This document shows, in pieces, positions 30,575 through 40,082 of a DNA stretch of 64,000 nt. A program made the position numbers and the translations under genes. Each line of letters starts with the position of its first letter. Position 1 is the first letter of the stretch. Source of the stretch: Devosia soli. Lineage in GTDB: Bacteria > Pseudomonadota > Alphaproteobacteria > Rhizobiales > Devosiaceae. The stretch spans positions 62,001 to 126,000 of the forward strand of contig NZ_LAJG01000005.1 of NCBI RefSeq assembly GCF_000970455.1, given 5' to 3'. The notes beneath the pieces were generated by a model. That model worked only from the letters and a program-made list of their open reading frames with translations. It had not been told where the DNA came from and made no database searches.

Positions 30575-31056
30575 GGGAAAATAAGCCGGTTGAGCTGCCA
30601 CACCCAGCGGTTCTCGTATCGCTCTTCGCGCAATTGCGGCACCGCGTCGCGCGGGTAAACGATCCAAAGCGGCCCTTTGTCTCGCCGCGTCAGCATCTGT
30701 CCGTTCATACTCCAGGCGAAAATCACGTCGAACTCGTGGAAATCGCTGAGTGGGATATCGGTGCGATAGTCATTGAGCGCCAGCGCCGTAACCCGGTCGG
30801 AACCGATTGGGCCCAGGGTGTCTATGACGGTGCGGGCGAGCACGCCTTCGAATTCAGGCGTCCCGTCCGTCCAGGCCGTGCTGGTGACGAGCCGCGTCGC
30901 GCCCAGCGCCTGAAGATCGGCCAGGGTAAAGGTACGGCTGGCTTTGAGCTGGCCGCTGACTTCGAGCACGGCACGGTCCGATTGCGCAAGAATCGGGTGC
31001 GACAGAGCGGACCCGGCCACGGCAGCGGCCACTTTCAAGAAATGCCGCCGCTCCAT
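30571..31056 (-). CDS. exported molybdopterin-binding-fold protein without cysteine
   Basis: 161 residues from the ATG at 31056. The N-terminus MERRHFLKVAAAVAGSALSHPILAQ is a Tat-like or Sec signal. The rest follows the short oxidoreductase molybdopterin-binding fold (LEVSGQLKASRTFTLADLQAL, EFEGVLARTVIDTLG, DKGPLWIVYPRD). The cysteine that ligates molybdenum in sulfite-oxidase-type enzymes is missing, and the protein has no cysteine at all. It is the first gene of a two-component operon, so it may be a periplasmic ligand sensor rather than an enzyme. Confidence 0.7.
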   Translation of the reverse strand: MERRHFLKVAAAVAGSALSHPILAQSDRAVLEVSGQLKASRTFTLADLQALGATRLVTSTAWTDGTPEFEGVLARTVIDTLGPIGSDRVTALALNDYRTDIPLSDFHEFDVIFAWSMNGQMLTRRDKGPLWIVYPRDAVPQLREERYENRWVWQLNRLIFP

Positions 31057-31403
31057 CGCCTGGTCCACCCTGTCGCTCAATCGCGCTGCGCTCATCAATA
31101 GCCAAGCCACATGGCGACGGGCAACGCTGAACCAGCCTAATGGGCAAAAAATCGGGCCGCCCCGTTTGCTTAGACGGGGCGCCGTCTTTGCGCTCCGCCT
31201 AATCGTTTGCCTGCCGAAGAGGGAGGGACATCCGTCGCGGCACGAGGCGGCTCGCATCTGCAGGGCGAGCTGCCTTCAAGGCCAAACGCGCACAACCTCG
31301 GGGCGTCGACGGCCACACACCGAAATTCTTTGACCGTTCGGATGCCCTGCGCATCCGTCGCCGGCAACGCTTTGCGTGCGGCTGGCTTTGCTTGGAGACA
31401 GAC
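31057..31403. other. 347-bp divergent intergenic region
   Basis: It holds the promoters for the leftward signalling operon and the rightward autotransporter gene, though I cannot place -35/-10 boxes with confidence. It also contains a minus-strand intrinsic terminator (31146-31183) and smaller hairpins near 31340-31390 in the autotransporter leader. Confidence 0.5.
31146..31183 (-). terminator. intrinsic terminator or attenuator upstream of the signalling operon
   Basis: On the minus strand GCCCCGT (31180-31174) and ACGGGGC (31165-31159) pair perfectly around an 8-base loop, extended by GGC/GCC across one bulge. Six T residues follow two bases later (31151-31146). It lies 90 bases upstream of the 31056 start codon, so it would stop transcripts entering the operon or end a small RNA from 31184-31403. 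Confidence 0.55.
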
Positions 31404-34400
31404 ATGGCGCAACGCCCATTCGGCCAACTTTATTCCACCCTGCACCAGCGGCGGCGACGCACGAAGACTTGGCTGCTCCTCGGCGCTTCCGCTGCGGTTC
31501 TCGCCATGGTCCTGCCAGCGCGCGCCCAGGTTGACACCGTCACCTACACCGACGGAGAAACGCGTAGCACGTCGATCGTCATGACCCGCCAAACGGTGGG
31601 CACTGTCGCGACAGACGAATTTGCGACGCAGTCAGGCGCCATTTCAGGCGCCTACAAATTCAGCAAGGCGGGCTATGGTATTCTGAGGCTATCCGGCAGC
31701 AACTCCTTCTCTGGCGGGCTCGACGTCAATATGGGAACTATCGCGCTAGCCAACGCCAATGCGGCCGGCACGGGGCCGATTTCGATGCTGGACGGTACCC
31801 GGCTGCGTTTCGACATCGATAACTTCGTCCTCGCCAACCAGGTCAACATCACGGGTGCCGCAGAATTCGGCGGCAACCAGCGCGTGCGGCATACCGGGCT
31901 CCTCTCCGGCGACGGACGGCTGGTGGTCAATGCCAGCCTGACGCTCGAAGGCGATAACACTTATTCGGGCGGGACCGACCTCGTCTCAGGCTCCCTGACA
32001 CCGCTCCACGAGAATGCTCTCGGCGCCGGCGCCGTCACCATGAGCAGCTATACCTATTTCAACAGTCCGCTCGGCCGTGCGCTCGCGCTTGAGAACGATT
32101 TTGTGCTCTTTGGCAGCTCGGGCAATCAGTATTTCCAGATCTACAACGACCTGACGCTCAATGGCCTCATCTCGGGCGCGGGCGAGATTATCAAGACCGG
32201 CGCCGGCACGCTGACCCTGACCAATGCCAATACTTTTGCGGGCGGGATTGCCCTCCAAAACGGCGTCATCGTCGCGCTCGACAACGCCGCTCTGGGTTTT
32301 GGCGATGTCTACTTCCAAGGCGGCACTTTGCGATTAGGCGATGGGGTCACGCTCGCCAACACATTGCAGACGGGCAGCGGAAGCTCGTCGGTGGTCGATG
32401 TCGCAGGCGGAAGCGCCACGCTGTCGGGCAATATTGCGGGGTCGTCGTTTGGTGGCGGCTACACCAAGACGGGCGCTGGCGAGCTGATCGTCTCCGGCTA
32501 TGCCGGCTATGGCGGCAATACCAACATCGTCGGCGGCACCCTGACGGCGGACATGGAGAATGCGTTGGCGCAGAATTCTCTGCACATCCTCAATGCCAAT
32601 ACCCGCCTTAATATCTTCGCTGACCAGCAGATCGCCGGACTTTCGGCCAACAGCACGAGCACCACTGCCCTAAACGATTACACCTTGACGCTCAACCCGC
32701 AGGCAACGACGTCGACGTTCCAGGGCCAGCTCACAGGCTCAGCCGATTCTGGGATCGTGATGATCGGCTCGCGCCTCCTGACCCTCGATGGCGATAATGA
32801 GGGTTATGGTGGCACCCTTCGCATCGAGAGCGGTCCGGTCCGCGTCGCCAATGATTTCGGCAGCATGCGCACCATTCTCAATGGCGGTACACTGGCTGGT
32901 GATGGCCGCTTGGGCGATGTCACCGTCAATGGCGGAACATTAGCTGGCTACGATGGAACCCGTCTGACCATGAGCAATCTTGTCCTCGGCGCCGATGCCC
33001 GCATCCTAGCCGAATTCGGCGCCCTGAGCACTGACGAACTGTTCTATGTCCGGGACGATCTAACGCTCGATGGAACGCTCGATATCGTCGATGTCGGCGG
33101 CTTCGATCCTGGTATCTATCGTCTCTTCAGCTATGGCGGCACCCTGATCGACAACGGGCTCGATATCGGCAGCCTCCCAGCCGGCTTCGGACCTGGCGAT
33201 CTCGACATCCAGACAAGCGTGGCAGGTCAGGTCAATGTTACCCGTCACGTCGCGGCGGCAGGCGACACGCTCTTCTGGGACGGCAGCGATGCTGCGCTGT
33301 GGGAGAATGGCACCATCGACGGCGGCAATGGCGTTTGGGGGGCGACTACTGAAAGCTTCACCAGCGCCGATGGTCTCACCAACGGGCCGCAATCGCCAAC
33401 GCCAGGCTTCGTTGTCTTTACAGGAAATGCCGGCGAGGTGGAGGTTGACGGCACGGTCGCCGTCACCGGCATGCAGTTTGCGACGAGTGGTTATGACATC
33501 CATGGCGGGAGGATCGAACTGGTCGACGGAGACCGGATCGTCCGCGTTGGCGACGGAACTGCTGCCGGCGAAGACCACGTTGCCTTTATCGACTCGAACC
33601 TCACCGGCTCCGGGCGACTTGTCAAAACCGACAGGGGAATGTTGGTGCTCAATAGCCATGGCAACAGCCATGGCGGTGGCACCGAAGTGCGCGGCGGTAC
33701 CCTTGAGGTCAACGGCATTATCGGGAGTGTCACCGTCAGCGAGGACGGACGGCTTCAGGGCTCAGGCGCTATCGGCAACGCCGACGTCGCCGGCACTATA
33801 GCCGCCGGTAGCGCCTTCCCGCTTCCCGAAACGCGGGCTGCATCGAGCTTTGGTCGACTCTCAATCGCGGGCGATCTTTACATGCTCGACACCGCCACGA
33901 TGGAGATCAAGGTCGACGACCAAGGCAATTCCGATCTTTTCGAGGTCGACGGCACCGCCCATCTCGGTGGCGAGGTGGTGGCGCTGGCAAGCGGCGGCGA
34001 TTATTCTGCCGGCGTCGAATATACCTTCCTCCGTGCCGAAGGTGGCGTTGACGGGCAATTCGACGGCGTCAGCGCCAACCTTGCGTTTCTTGAAGCAAGC
34101 CTGGCGTACAATGCCAACGACGTGCGCCTTCTCCTGACGCGCAATCAGGTCCAGTTTGCCGATATCGCCAGCACCGCCAATCAGCGCGCCAGTGCCGGTG
34201 CTCTCGATACGCTTGGGCCAGGCAATTTGCTTTACGATCGCGTCCTTACCCTTGGCGCCGACGACGCTCGCGCAAGCTTCGATCAGCTTTCGGGCGAGGT
34301 ATATGCTTCGACGCAAAGCGCCCTCCTCGCCGCCGGACAGGACGTTGGCGCGGCGATGGAAGACCGCGTCGCTGCAGCCTTTCCCCAGCTTGGCGCAGCC

Positions 34401-35246
34401 AAAACCAATGATAAGGCTGTCGGCATAAACCTCTGGAGCCGTGCGAGCGGTCACCTCGGCGTGCTCGACGCCAACGGCAATGCAGCGCGCACCGGCTTCA
34501 GCGCAGGCAATCTGTTCGTCGGCGCCGACGCAACCTTCAACCAGGATTGGATGCTGGGCGCCATGCTCGGTTTCGGTCAGTCGGGTGTCAATGTGGGCGA
34601 TCGCGGATCGACAGCCACGGCGAACAATTACCACGCCGGTATTTACGGCGGCGGAGAGATCGACAATCTGACACTCAAGTTCGGTGCAGCTTATTCACAG
34701 CACGAGATAAAAACCAACCGTACCGTCTCAATTCCCGGTTTCACCGACGCTCTCTTCAGCTCCCGCCTTGGCGGCACCGGGCAGGTCTTCGGCGAGATCG
34801 GCTACAAGTTCGAATTCGACAGCGGGCTGATCGTCGAGCCATTCGTCAATCTGGCGCATGCAAGCCTCTACACCGGTGGATTTGCCGAACAAGGCGGCCC
34901 GGCAGCGCTTTCCGGCGGCAGCGCCTATGCCAGCACGACGCACCTGACGTTGGGTCTGCGCGGCGAGACCAGCTTCGCGATCGGTGAAATGCAGGCCACA
35001 GCCCATGGAATGATCGGCTGGCGCCATGAACTGGGGGGCGTCGACCCCAACTCGACCCACGCATTCGGCACAGGCTCGTCTTTCACCGTCGCCGGCAGCT
35101 CGCCAGCTTCAGACGCCGCCGTTATCGAAGCCGGTCTGGATTTCAACATCAGCCCAAATGTCGATCTCGGCTTTTCCTACGGCGGCCATTTGAGCCCGAG
35201 CCTGCAGCAGCATGGCGTCAAGGCGAACCTCGCCGTTCAGTTCTGA
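31404..35246 (+). CDS. autotransporter (type Va) with PATR-type passenger
   Basis: 1280 residues from the ATG at 31404, preceded by GGAG. The signal peptide has a basic head (HQRRRRTKTWLLLGASAAVLAMVLPARAQ). The passenger (about 40-1000) is built of beta-helix repeats such as LTLEGDNTYSGGTDLVSGSL and LTLTNANTFAGGIALQNG, the autotransporter-associated repeat type. The C-terminal 270 residues form a translocator beta-barrel (starting near NLWSRASGHLGVLD) that ends in the required Phe (LAVQF). The passenger is displayed or released at the cell surface; its target is unknown. Confidence 0.9.
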   Translation: MAQRPFGQLYSTLHQRRRRTKTWLLLGASAAVLAMVLPARAQVDTVTYTDGETRSTSIVMTRQTVGTVATDEFATQSGAISGAYKFSKAGYGILRLSGSNSFSGGLDVNMGTIALANANAAGTGPISMLDGTRLRFDIDNFVLANQVNITGAAEFGGNQRVRHTGLLSGDGRLVVNASLTLEGDNTYSGGTDLVSGSLTPLHENALGAGAVTMSSYTYFNSPLGRALALENDFVLFGSSGNQYFQIYNDLTLNGLISGAGEIIKTGAGTLTLTNANTFAGGIALQNGVIVALDNAALGFGDVYFQGGTLRLGDGVTLANTLQTGSGSSSVVDVAGGSATLSGNIAGSSFGGGYTKTGAGELIVSGYAGYGGNTNIVGGTLTADMENALAQNSLHILNANTRLNIFADQQIAGLSANSTSTTALNDYTLTLNPQATTSTFQGQLTGSADSGIVMIGSRLLTLDGDNEGYGGTLRIESGPVRVANDFGSMRTILNGGTLAGDGRLGDVTVNGGTLAGYDGTRLTMSNLVLGADARILAEFGALSTDELFYVRDDLTLDGTLDIVDVGGFDPGIYRLFSYGGTLIDNGLDIGSLPAGFGPGDLDIQTSVAGQVNVTRHVAAAGDTLFWDGSDAALWENGTIDGGNGVWGATTESFTSADGLTNGPQSPTPGFVVFTGNAGEVEVDGTVAVTGMQFATSGYDIHGGRIELVDGDRIVRVGDGTAAGEDHVAFIDSNLTGSGRLVKTDRGMLVLNSHGNSHGGGTEVRGGTLEVNGIIGSVTVSEDGRLQGSGAIGNADVAGTIAAGSAFPLPETRAASSFGRLSIAGDLYMLDTATMEIKVDDQGNSDLFEVDGTAHLGGEVVALASGGDYSAGVEYTFLRAEGGVDGQFDGVSANLAFLEASLAYNANDVRLLLTRNQVQFADIASTANQRASAGALDTLGPGNLLYDRVLTLGADDARASFDQLSGEVYASTQSALLAAGQDVGAAMEDRVAAAFPQLGAAKTNDKAVGINLWSRASGHLGVLDANGNAARTGFSAGNLFVGADATFNQDWMLGAMLGFGQSGVNVGDRGSTATANNYHAGIYGGGEIDNLTLKFGAAYSQHEIKTNRTVSIPGFTDALFSSRLGGTGQVFGEIGYKFEFDSGLIVEPFVNLAHASLYTGGFAEQGGPAALSGGSAYASTTHLTLGLRGETSFAIGEMQATAHGMIGWRHELGGVDPNSTHAFGTGSSFTVAGSSPASDAAVIEAGLDFNISPNVDLGFSYGGHLSPSLQQHGVKANLAVQF

Positions 35247-35300
35247 TCCCTCCGCGGCGGGACAACCCGCCGCACACTCTCCTCTTCACTAGGTCTTGTC

Positions 35301-35669
35301 ATGATTTTCGGTTTTCACTGGGCACTCATACTTGTCGGCGTGCTGTCCATCTTCTTTATCGGCGATGCTGTCGTTAGCGCCATCGGCCCCAAGCCCATGC
35401 GCGAAAGCTTTGTGAAATGGGGCTTTCCGGGCTGGTGGCATCTCGTCAATGCCGCGGTCTGCCTCGCGGTGGGCCTGCTGCTTCTCGTCCCTACCCTGCG
35501 TCCCTTCGGGCTGCTTCTGGGAGCGCTCGAATGCCTTGCGATCTTTGCAACGCTCATTCGTGCCCGGGAGCCCGGTCATCTTCCGCCGAGCGTCTTTCTG
35601 CTTGGGCTCATCTGCGTTGCCTATTGGGGCCTTTATGGTTTTGCCCTGCCCAGCGTTGCAGCAATCTGA
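35301..35669 (+). CDS. DoxX-like membrane protein
   Basis: 122 residues with four hydrophobic helices (about 5-27, 45-64, 68-85, 96-115). The layout LVNAAVCLAVGLLLLVPTLRPFGLLLGALECLAIFATLIR matches DoxX-like small membrane proteins. It starts 54 bases after the autotransporter stop. Function is uncharacterised. Confidence 0.65.
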   Translation: MIFGFHWALILVGVLSIFFIGDAVVSAIGPKPMRESFVKWGFPGWWHLVNAAVCLAVGLLLLVPTLRPFGLLLGALECLAIFATLIRAREPGHLPPSVFLLGLICVAYWGLYGFALPSVAAI

Positions 35670-35752
35670 AATGCCGCAAAGTCCTTCCCTTGCTGGAGAA
35701 AATAGGAAACAACTGGTTCTGGGAACAGAAAACAGACCGGCGGTAAGCTGCA

Positions 35753-37351
35753 TTGACCTCTTTAGTCCGGGCCGCACTGCTCGCCCTGGGATGCTTCAGC
35801 TCAGCCGCTGATCCCGCGCTTGCCGTCTCGCTGACCCTAGCGCACACGCCCGAAACCATCTCCGTTTATCCAACGGCCTTCGGACCCATCGACCCGCTTG
35901 CCCTGGTCGATTGCTTCGAGGGCCTGGTCGCATCCGACGCTCGCGGCGAAGCCATCCCCGGCCAGGCCGCATCCTGGACAATTTCGCCCGATGGCACCGT
36001 CTATACCTTCACGCTGCGCGACGAGGCCCGATGGTCCGATGGCAGCCCGGTGATTGCCGACGATTTTCTTGCCGCCTTTCAATGGCTTTTCGATCCGGCC
36101 AACGCCTTCGAGTTTGCCTATCTCCAGTTTCCCATCCGCCATGCAGCGGCGATTGCGGCGGGCACCATGCCAATGGCCGATCTCGGCGTCCGGGTGCTGG
36201 GCGAGAAGCGCGTCGAGATCACGCTTGAGCACGCCGCTCCGTTCTTCCTCCAGACGCTGACGCATTCGACCGCCTATCCCGTGCCCAGCGCGGTTCTCGC
36301 CGCCCGCGGCCGTGCCGGTCTCAAGCCGGAGGACCTTCGCTGCAACGGCCCATTTACGATCACAAAACGCGAAGGCGAACGGACCACTGCGGTCAAATCC
36401 GAGCACTACTATGCAAGCGCCGATGTCGCAGTCGAAGAGGTGAACTATCTTGCCGTCAGCGACGTGCCGTCGGCCTTGGAGCAATTCAAGAATGGCGAGA
36501 TCGACATGTTCTACGATCTACCTGTCAGCGCCAATGCCTGGATCGATGCCAATGCGGCCGTTCAAAGCCAGGTCGTGCCTTTCCTTGGCCTTGCCTATCT
36601 TGCGCTCAATCTCGACAAGCCGCCCTTTGATCAAAAAGCACTGCGCCGGGCGCTATCCATGGCCATTGATCGCGGAGCGCTCGACCCGCAAGGGGTCCAT
36701 TCCCCGCGCACTGCCGCCTACGGCATCGTGCCTGAAGGCACTGCGAACTATGAGGGTGTGGAGCCTTTCAGACCCGAGTGGGCAGACTGGCCGCTTGAGC
36801 GCCGCGTGGTCGAGGCAAGTACGACGATGGCTTCGCTCGGATATACGGTTGATAAGCCGCTTAACGTTCAAATCCGCTACATCGGCACATCGAGCGACGT
36901 GCACCAGAAGGTTGCCCAGCAGATTGCCGAGATGTGGTGTCCGATCGGGGTGGATGTCGAACTCTTCAGCGCCTCCGCCGACGATCACTATAGGGCGCTA
37001 AAAGCTGGCGACTTCGATATTGGACGCCTCTCCTGGATTCTCGATGTCTCCGACCCGGCCAATATTCTGGAGCTGATGAGCAGCACGTCCGAATTCAATT
37101 CTGGGCGCTACAGCGACGGTGGAGTCGATGCGCTGCTCGCCGAAGCCAATGGGCAAACTGATTTTGCAGAACGCGCTCGCATTCTGGCGCGCGTTGAAGC
37201 CCGTCTCGTCGATGACACTGCCATCATTCCACTTCACTGGATCGTCGTGCGCAATCTCGTCGGCCCGGGCCTGTCGGGCATCGAGGATAACGCGAAAAAC
37301 ATTCACCCCACCCGTTGGGTCAGCAAAGCGCCTGCCCACGCCTCCAATTGA
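35753..37351 (+). CDS. peptide-type ABC substrate-binding protein (SBP family 5), orphan
   Basis: 532 residues from a TTG at 35753. Signal peptide to about DPALAVS. Family-5 features: YTFTLRDEARWSDGSPVIADDFLAAFQWLFDP, the NGPFTI segment and LRRALSMAIDR. OppA/DppA-type proteins bind peptides or other solutes in the periplasm and deliver them to an ABC permease. No permease or ATPase is encoded next to it, so it must use a system elsewhere or one of the two downstream. Confidence 0.85.
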   Translation: MTSLVRAALLALGCFSSAADPALAVSLTLAHTPETISVYPTAFGPIDPLALVDCFEGLVASDARGEAIPGQAASWTISPDGTVYTFTLRDEARWSDGSPVIADDFLAAFQWLFDPANAFEFAYLQFPIRHAAAIAAGTMPMADLGVRVLGEKRVEITLEHAAPFFLQTLTHSTAYPVPSAVLAARGRAGLKPEDLRCNGPFTITKREGERTTAVKSEHYYASADVAVEEVNYLAVSDVPSALEQFKNGEIDMFYDLPVSANAWIDANAAVQSQVVPFLGLAYLALNLDKPPFDQKALRRALSMAIDRGALDPQGVHSPRTAAYGIVPEGTANYEGVEPFRPEWADWPLERRVVEASTTMASLGYTVDKPLNVQIRYIGTSSDVHQKVAQQIAEMWCPIGVDVELFSASADDHYRALKAGDFDIGRLSWILDVSDPANILELMSSTSEFNSGRYSDGGVDALLAEANGQTDFAERARILARVEARLVDDTAIIPLHWIVVRNLVGPGLSGIEDNAKNIHPTRWVSKAPAHASN

Positions 37352-37573
37352 TCGCGCGCCGTGCTCATGACCCGGTGTCCACCCCCCTACATGCGCACCG
37401 TTTTCGGGATGACGCCAACTTAGGACTCTATCGAAGCGCCGATGCATCACCGATGCCGAGTTTGTTATGTCATCCAAGGCTGCGTTCCAGCACGCAGCTT
37501 CGAGCTTACACGAGGGCCGCCTGTCCGCCGATGCAATCGATCGCAATGAACGAAAATTGAGGTAGTCGTCCGC

Positions 37574-39340
37574 CTAAAGAGCCCAGACAAGCAACAGCAT
37601 GGGCACAGAGACTATGATGACGATCAGGGATAGCGGCAGACCCAGACGCCAATAGTCTCCAAAACGATAGCCCCCCGGTCCCATCACCAGCGTGTTGCAC
37701 TGGTGCCCGATGGGCGTGAGGAAGTCAGACCCGGCCCCGATCGCTACGGCCATAAGGAAGGCTTCGGGCTGATAACCGAGATCCGCTGCGAAAGTCGCCG
37801 CGATCGGCGCCATCACGAGAACCGTCGCCGCATTGTTGAGGAAGGGTGTCACTGCCATTGCAACGACCAGGATCAGCGCCAGCGCCCCATAGGCAGGCAG
37901 GCCCGCGGCTGTACCAGAAAGCCAGTTCGCGATCAGATCCGTTGCGCCTGTGGTTCTGAGGGAATCGCTGACCGGAATGAGCGCTGCCAACATGACGAGG
38001 ATCGGCGCGTCGATGTGATTATAGACATCACGCAGTGGAACGGTGCGGGTCACGACCATGGCGACGGCCGCTGCAAAGAAGGCGATGGGTACGGAGACAA
38101 GACCAAGCGCCGTGCTTCCCATTGCGAGAATGAGGATCAACACCGGGATCAATCCGTTGCGGATGGTGCCGATGGTAAGATTCCGCTCGACAAGCGGGAG
38201 GCAATCCCACTCCCGGAGGCGCTCGGGCAGTGTATCGAGATCACCCTGCAGCACCAGCACGTCGCCTGTCTTGAACCGGATGTCGCCAAGCCGCTCTGTC
38301 AGCCTTTTTTGGCGCCGGCTGACAGCAAGGAGGTTGAGGCCTTCCGTATCGAACAGCGCCAGTTCCTTGGCGCTGCGGCCAACGAGCGACGAATTGTCAC
38401 CGACGACGGCTTCGACGACACCGACCTCGCGCGTCGAGGCGGCCTGGTCGCGCCTTTCGGAAAAGGCAAGCTTGCCTTGCGAGACAATGCGATCGAGCGC
38501 TTCAGGCTCACCTTCGACGATCAGCAGTTCGCCGGCATGAACGATGGAATCGGGCAAGGGCAAGCGGCGCTTTCCATTGGCGGCTATAATGCCGGTAATC
38601 ATGGCCTGGCCACCGCCAAGACGCTGGATAGCGCCCACTGTCTCGCCGATGCTGGGCGATTCAGCCGGTACGCGCACTTCGGTCGTGTAATTTTTTATGA
38701 CGATCGCCTGCTCCATCGAACTCGTGGCCGGCGCACGTTCGGGCAGCAGGCGATAGCAGAGGGCGAGAAAGATGACACCGACCACAGCCAGCGTCGCGCC
38801 GACCGGGGTGAAATCGAACATATGAAACGGGGTACCCGTCAGCTCTTCACGAACGCGGGAAACGATGACGTTGGGCGAAGTGCCGATCTGCGTCATCAGG
38901 CCACCAAGGAGCGAACCAAACGACATCGGCATCAGAAAGAGCGAGGGCGACACGCCGGATTTTCGCGCCATCTGAAAGGCGATCGGCATCATGATGGCGA
39001 GGGCGCCGATATTCTTGATGAAGGCCGAGAGCAAAGTAACGGTCAGCACGAGCACGATGAGCTGGACCCGGGGCGAACCCAGATTCGGCGCAAAGCGCCT
39101 CACCGCCACCTCCATGACGCCGGAGCGCGCTACTGCCGCGCTGACGACCAGAGCGCTGCCGACGATCACGACGATATCGTCCGATAGTCCCGAAAACGCA
39201 TCTTCGGGCGCGACGATGCCGACGGCGACCGAAGCTAGCAGAGCGCCGACTGCGACGAGATCATAACGCCACCTGCCCCAGACGAAGGCCCCCATCATCA
39301 GAACGATGACGGAGAAGGCGAAAATCTGCGGCATGGACAT
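37574..39340 (-). CDS. SLC13/DASS-type permease with two TrkA-C domains
   Basis: 588 residues with about 11-12 membrane helices. The first half has IVGSALVVSAAVARSGVMEVAV and IKNIGALAIMMPIAFQMAR, and the second half has FLNNAATVLVMAPIAATFAA (the repeated SNT-like motif region). A cytosolic insert (about 205-375) contains two TrkA-C/RCK-C domains (VEGEPEALDRIVSQ; VLQGDLDTLPERL). Such proteins are Na+-coupled or proton-coupled carboxylate or sulfate carriers; the substrate cannot be read from sequence. It is convergent with the binding-protein gene and divergent from tetR. Confidence 0.85.
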   Translation of the reverse strand: MSMPQIFAFSVIVLMMGAFVWGRWRYDLVAVGALLASVAVGIVAPEDAFSGLSDDIVVIVGSALVVSAAVARSGVMEVAVRRFAPNLGSPRVQLIVLVLTVTLLSAFIKNIGALAIMMPIAFQMARKSGVSPSLFLMPMSFGSLLGGLMTQIGTSPNVIVSRVREELTGTPFHMFDFTPVGATLAVVGVIFLALCYRLLPERAPATSSMEQAIVIKNYTTEVRVPAESPSIGETVGAIQRLGGGQAMITGIIAANGKRRLPLPDSIVHAGELLIVEGEPEALDRIVSQGKLAFSERRDQAASTREVGVVEAVVGDNSSLVGRSAKELALFDTEGLNLLAVSRRQKRLTERLGDIRFKTGDVLVLQGDLDTLPERLREWDCLPLVERNLTIGTIRNGLIPVLILILAMGSTALGLVSVPIAFFAAAVAMVVTRTVPLRDVYNHIDAPILVMLAALIPVSDSLRTTGATDLIANWLSGTAAGLPAYGALALILVVAMAVTPFLNNAATVLVMAPIAATFAADLGYQPEAFLMAVAIGAGSDFLTPIGHQCNTLVMGPGGYRFGDYWRLGLPLSLIVIIVSVPMLLLVWAL

Positions 39341-39434
39341 CGAATGTGCTCCTAGAGATGGCGCAACGGACGGAGAGCCTTTTAGTCGATGGCCCCGTGA
39401 TAATTTTTCCTAGCGGGCAAAAGTGATGCTTCGG

Positions 39435-39482
39435 TTGACAACATCGCGGGCAGCTATTTATAACCGAATGGTCGGAAATAAA
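39435..39482 (+). promoter_or_regulatory. tetR promoter with overlapping palindromic operator
   Basis: TTGACA (39435-39440) and TTATAA (39458-39463), 17 bases apart. The 26-bp imperfect palindrome TTTATAACCGA-ATGG-TCGGAAATAAA (39457-39482, 9 of 11 positions symmetric) covers the -10 and start site. This fits autorepression by the TetR protein and possible control of the divergent permease. Confidence 0.6.
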
Positions 39483-39493
39483 TTGGTGCAGTG

Positions 39494-40063
39494 ATGGGTA
39501 GACGGCGCGCAATTGACCAGGACGGGGTTCTCGATGCGGCAGAGCGGGTTGTCGCCCGAAATGGCGCGGCCAATCTTACCGTTGAAGCGGTAGCAAAAGA
39601 GGCGGGCATCACCAAAGCCAGTGTCCTTTACGACCACAAGTCTAAGCAGGCCCTGATCGAAGCTGTTGTCGATCGCGCCTTTCGCCGCGATGACGCACTC
39701 CATGCACAGTGCGAGGCAACGGTTGAGAGCGAGGCCGACCTCGCGATCAAAGGCCGGCTCCTGGCTGCTGCCGAACCACCGGCGGAAGAATTCCGCGCAG
39801 CCGCCCTCAATCTCAGTGCGGCTTTGACGCTCGATCCCTCGCTGCGTAAGAAAATGCAGGAGAGCCAGGCATCGGTCGTTTCACGCTTGCTGGAAACCTC
39901 GACATCGCCGCGCGGTGCTCTCCTTGCTTATCTGGCGCTGGAGGGCCTCAAGTTTCTTGAGCATCTCGATTTCCACCACTTCCCCCTCGAGGAGCGCTCA
40001 CGGCTCCTGCGGGAAATCCATGGCTTGAGCCAAACCCTGCCGAGGGAAGTCGAACTCCCCTAA
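39494..40063 (+). CDS. TetR-family transcriptional regulator
   Basis: 189 residues from the ATG at 39494 (a GTG at 39491 is in frame). The N-terminal HTH reads ILDAAERVVARNGAANLTVEAVAKEAGITKASVLYDHKSKQALIEAV. The C-terminus is a TetR ligand-binding helical domain. It is followed after 19 bases by the epimerase/dehydratase gene, its likely co-transcribed target. Confidence 0.88.
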   Translation: MGRRRAIDQDGVLDAAERVVARNGAANLTVEAVAKEAGITKASVLYDHKSKQALIEAVVDRAFRRDDALHAQCEATVESEADLAIKGRLLAAAEPPAEEFRAAALNLSAALTLDPSLRKKMQESQASVVSRLLETSTSPRGALLAYLALEGLKFLEHLDFHHFPLEERSRLLREIHGLSQTLPREVELP

Positions 40064-40082
40064 ACCTCTTTCAGGATTATCC

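Noticed and set aside
31184..31403. Riboswitch in the autotransporter leader
   Set aside because: Small hairpins are present, but no conserved riboswitch core could be recognised by eye.
37703..39187. 494-codon plus-strand open frame
   Set aside because: Antisense shadow of the SLC13 permease gene; His/Arg/Asp-rich composition typical of the reverse frame of a GC-rich membrane protein.
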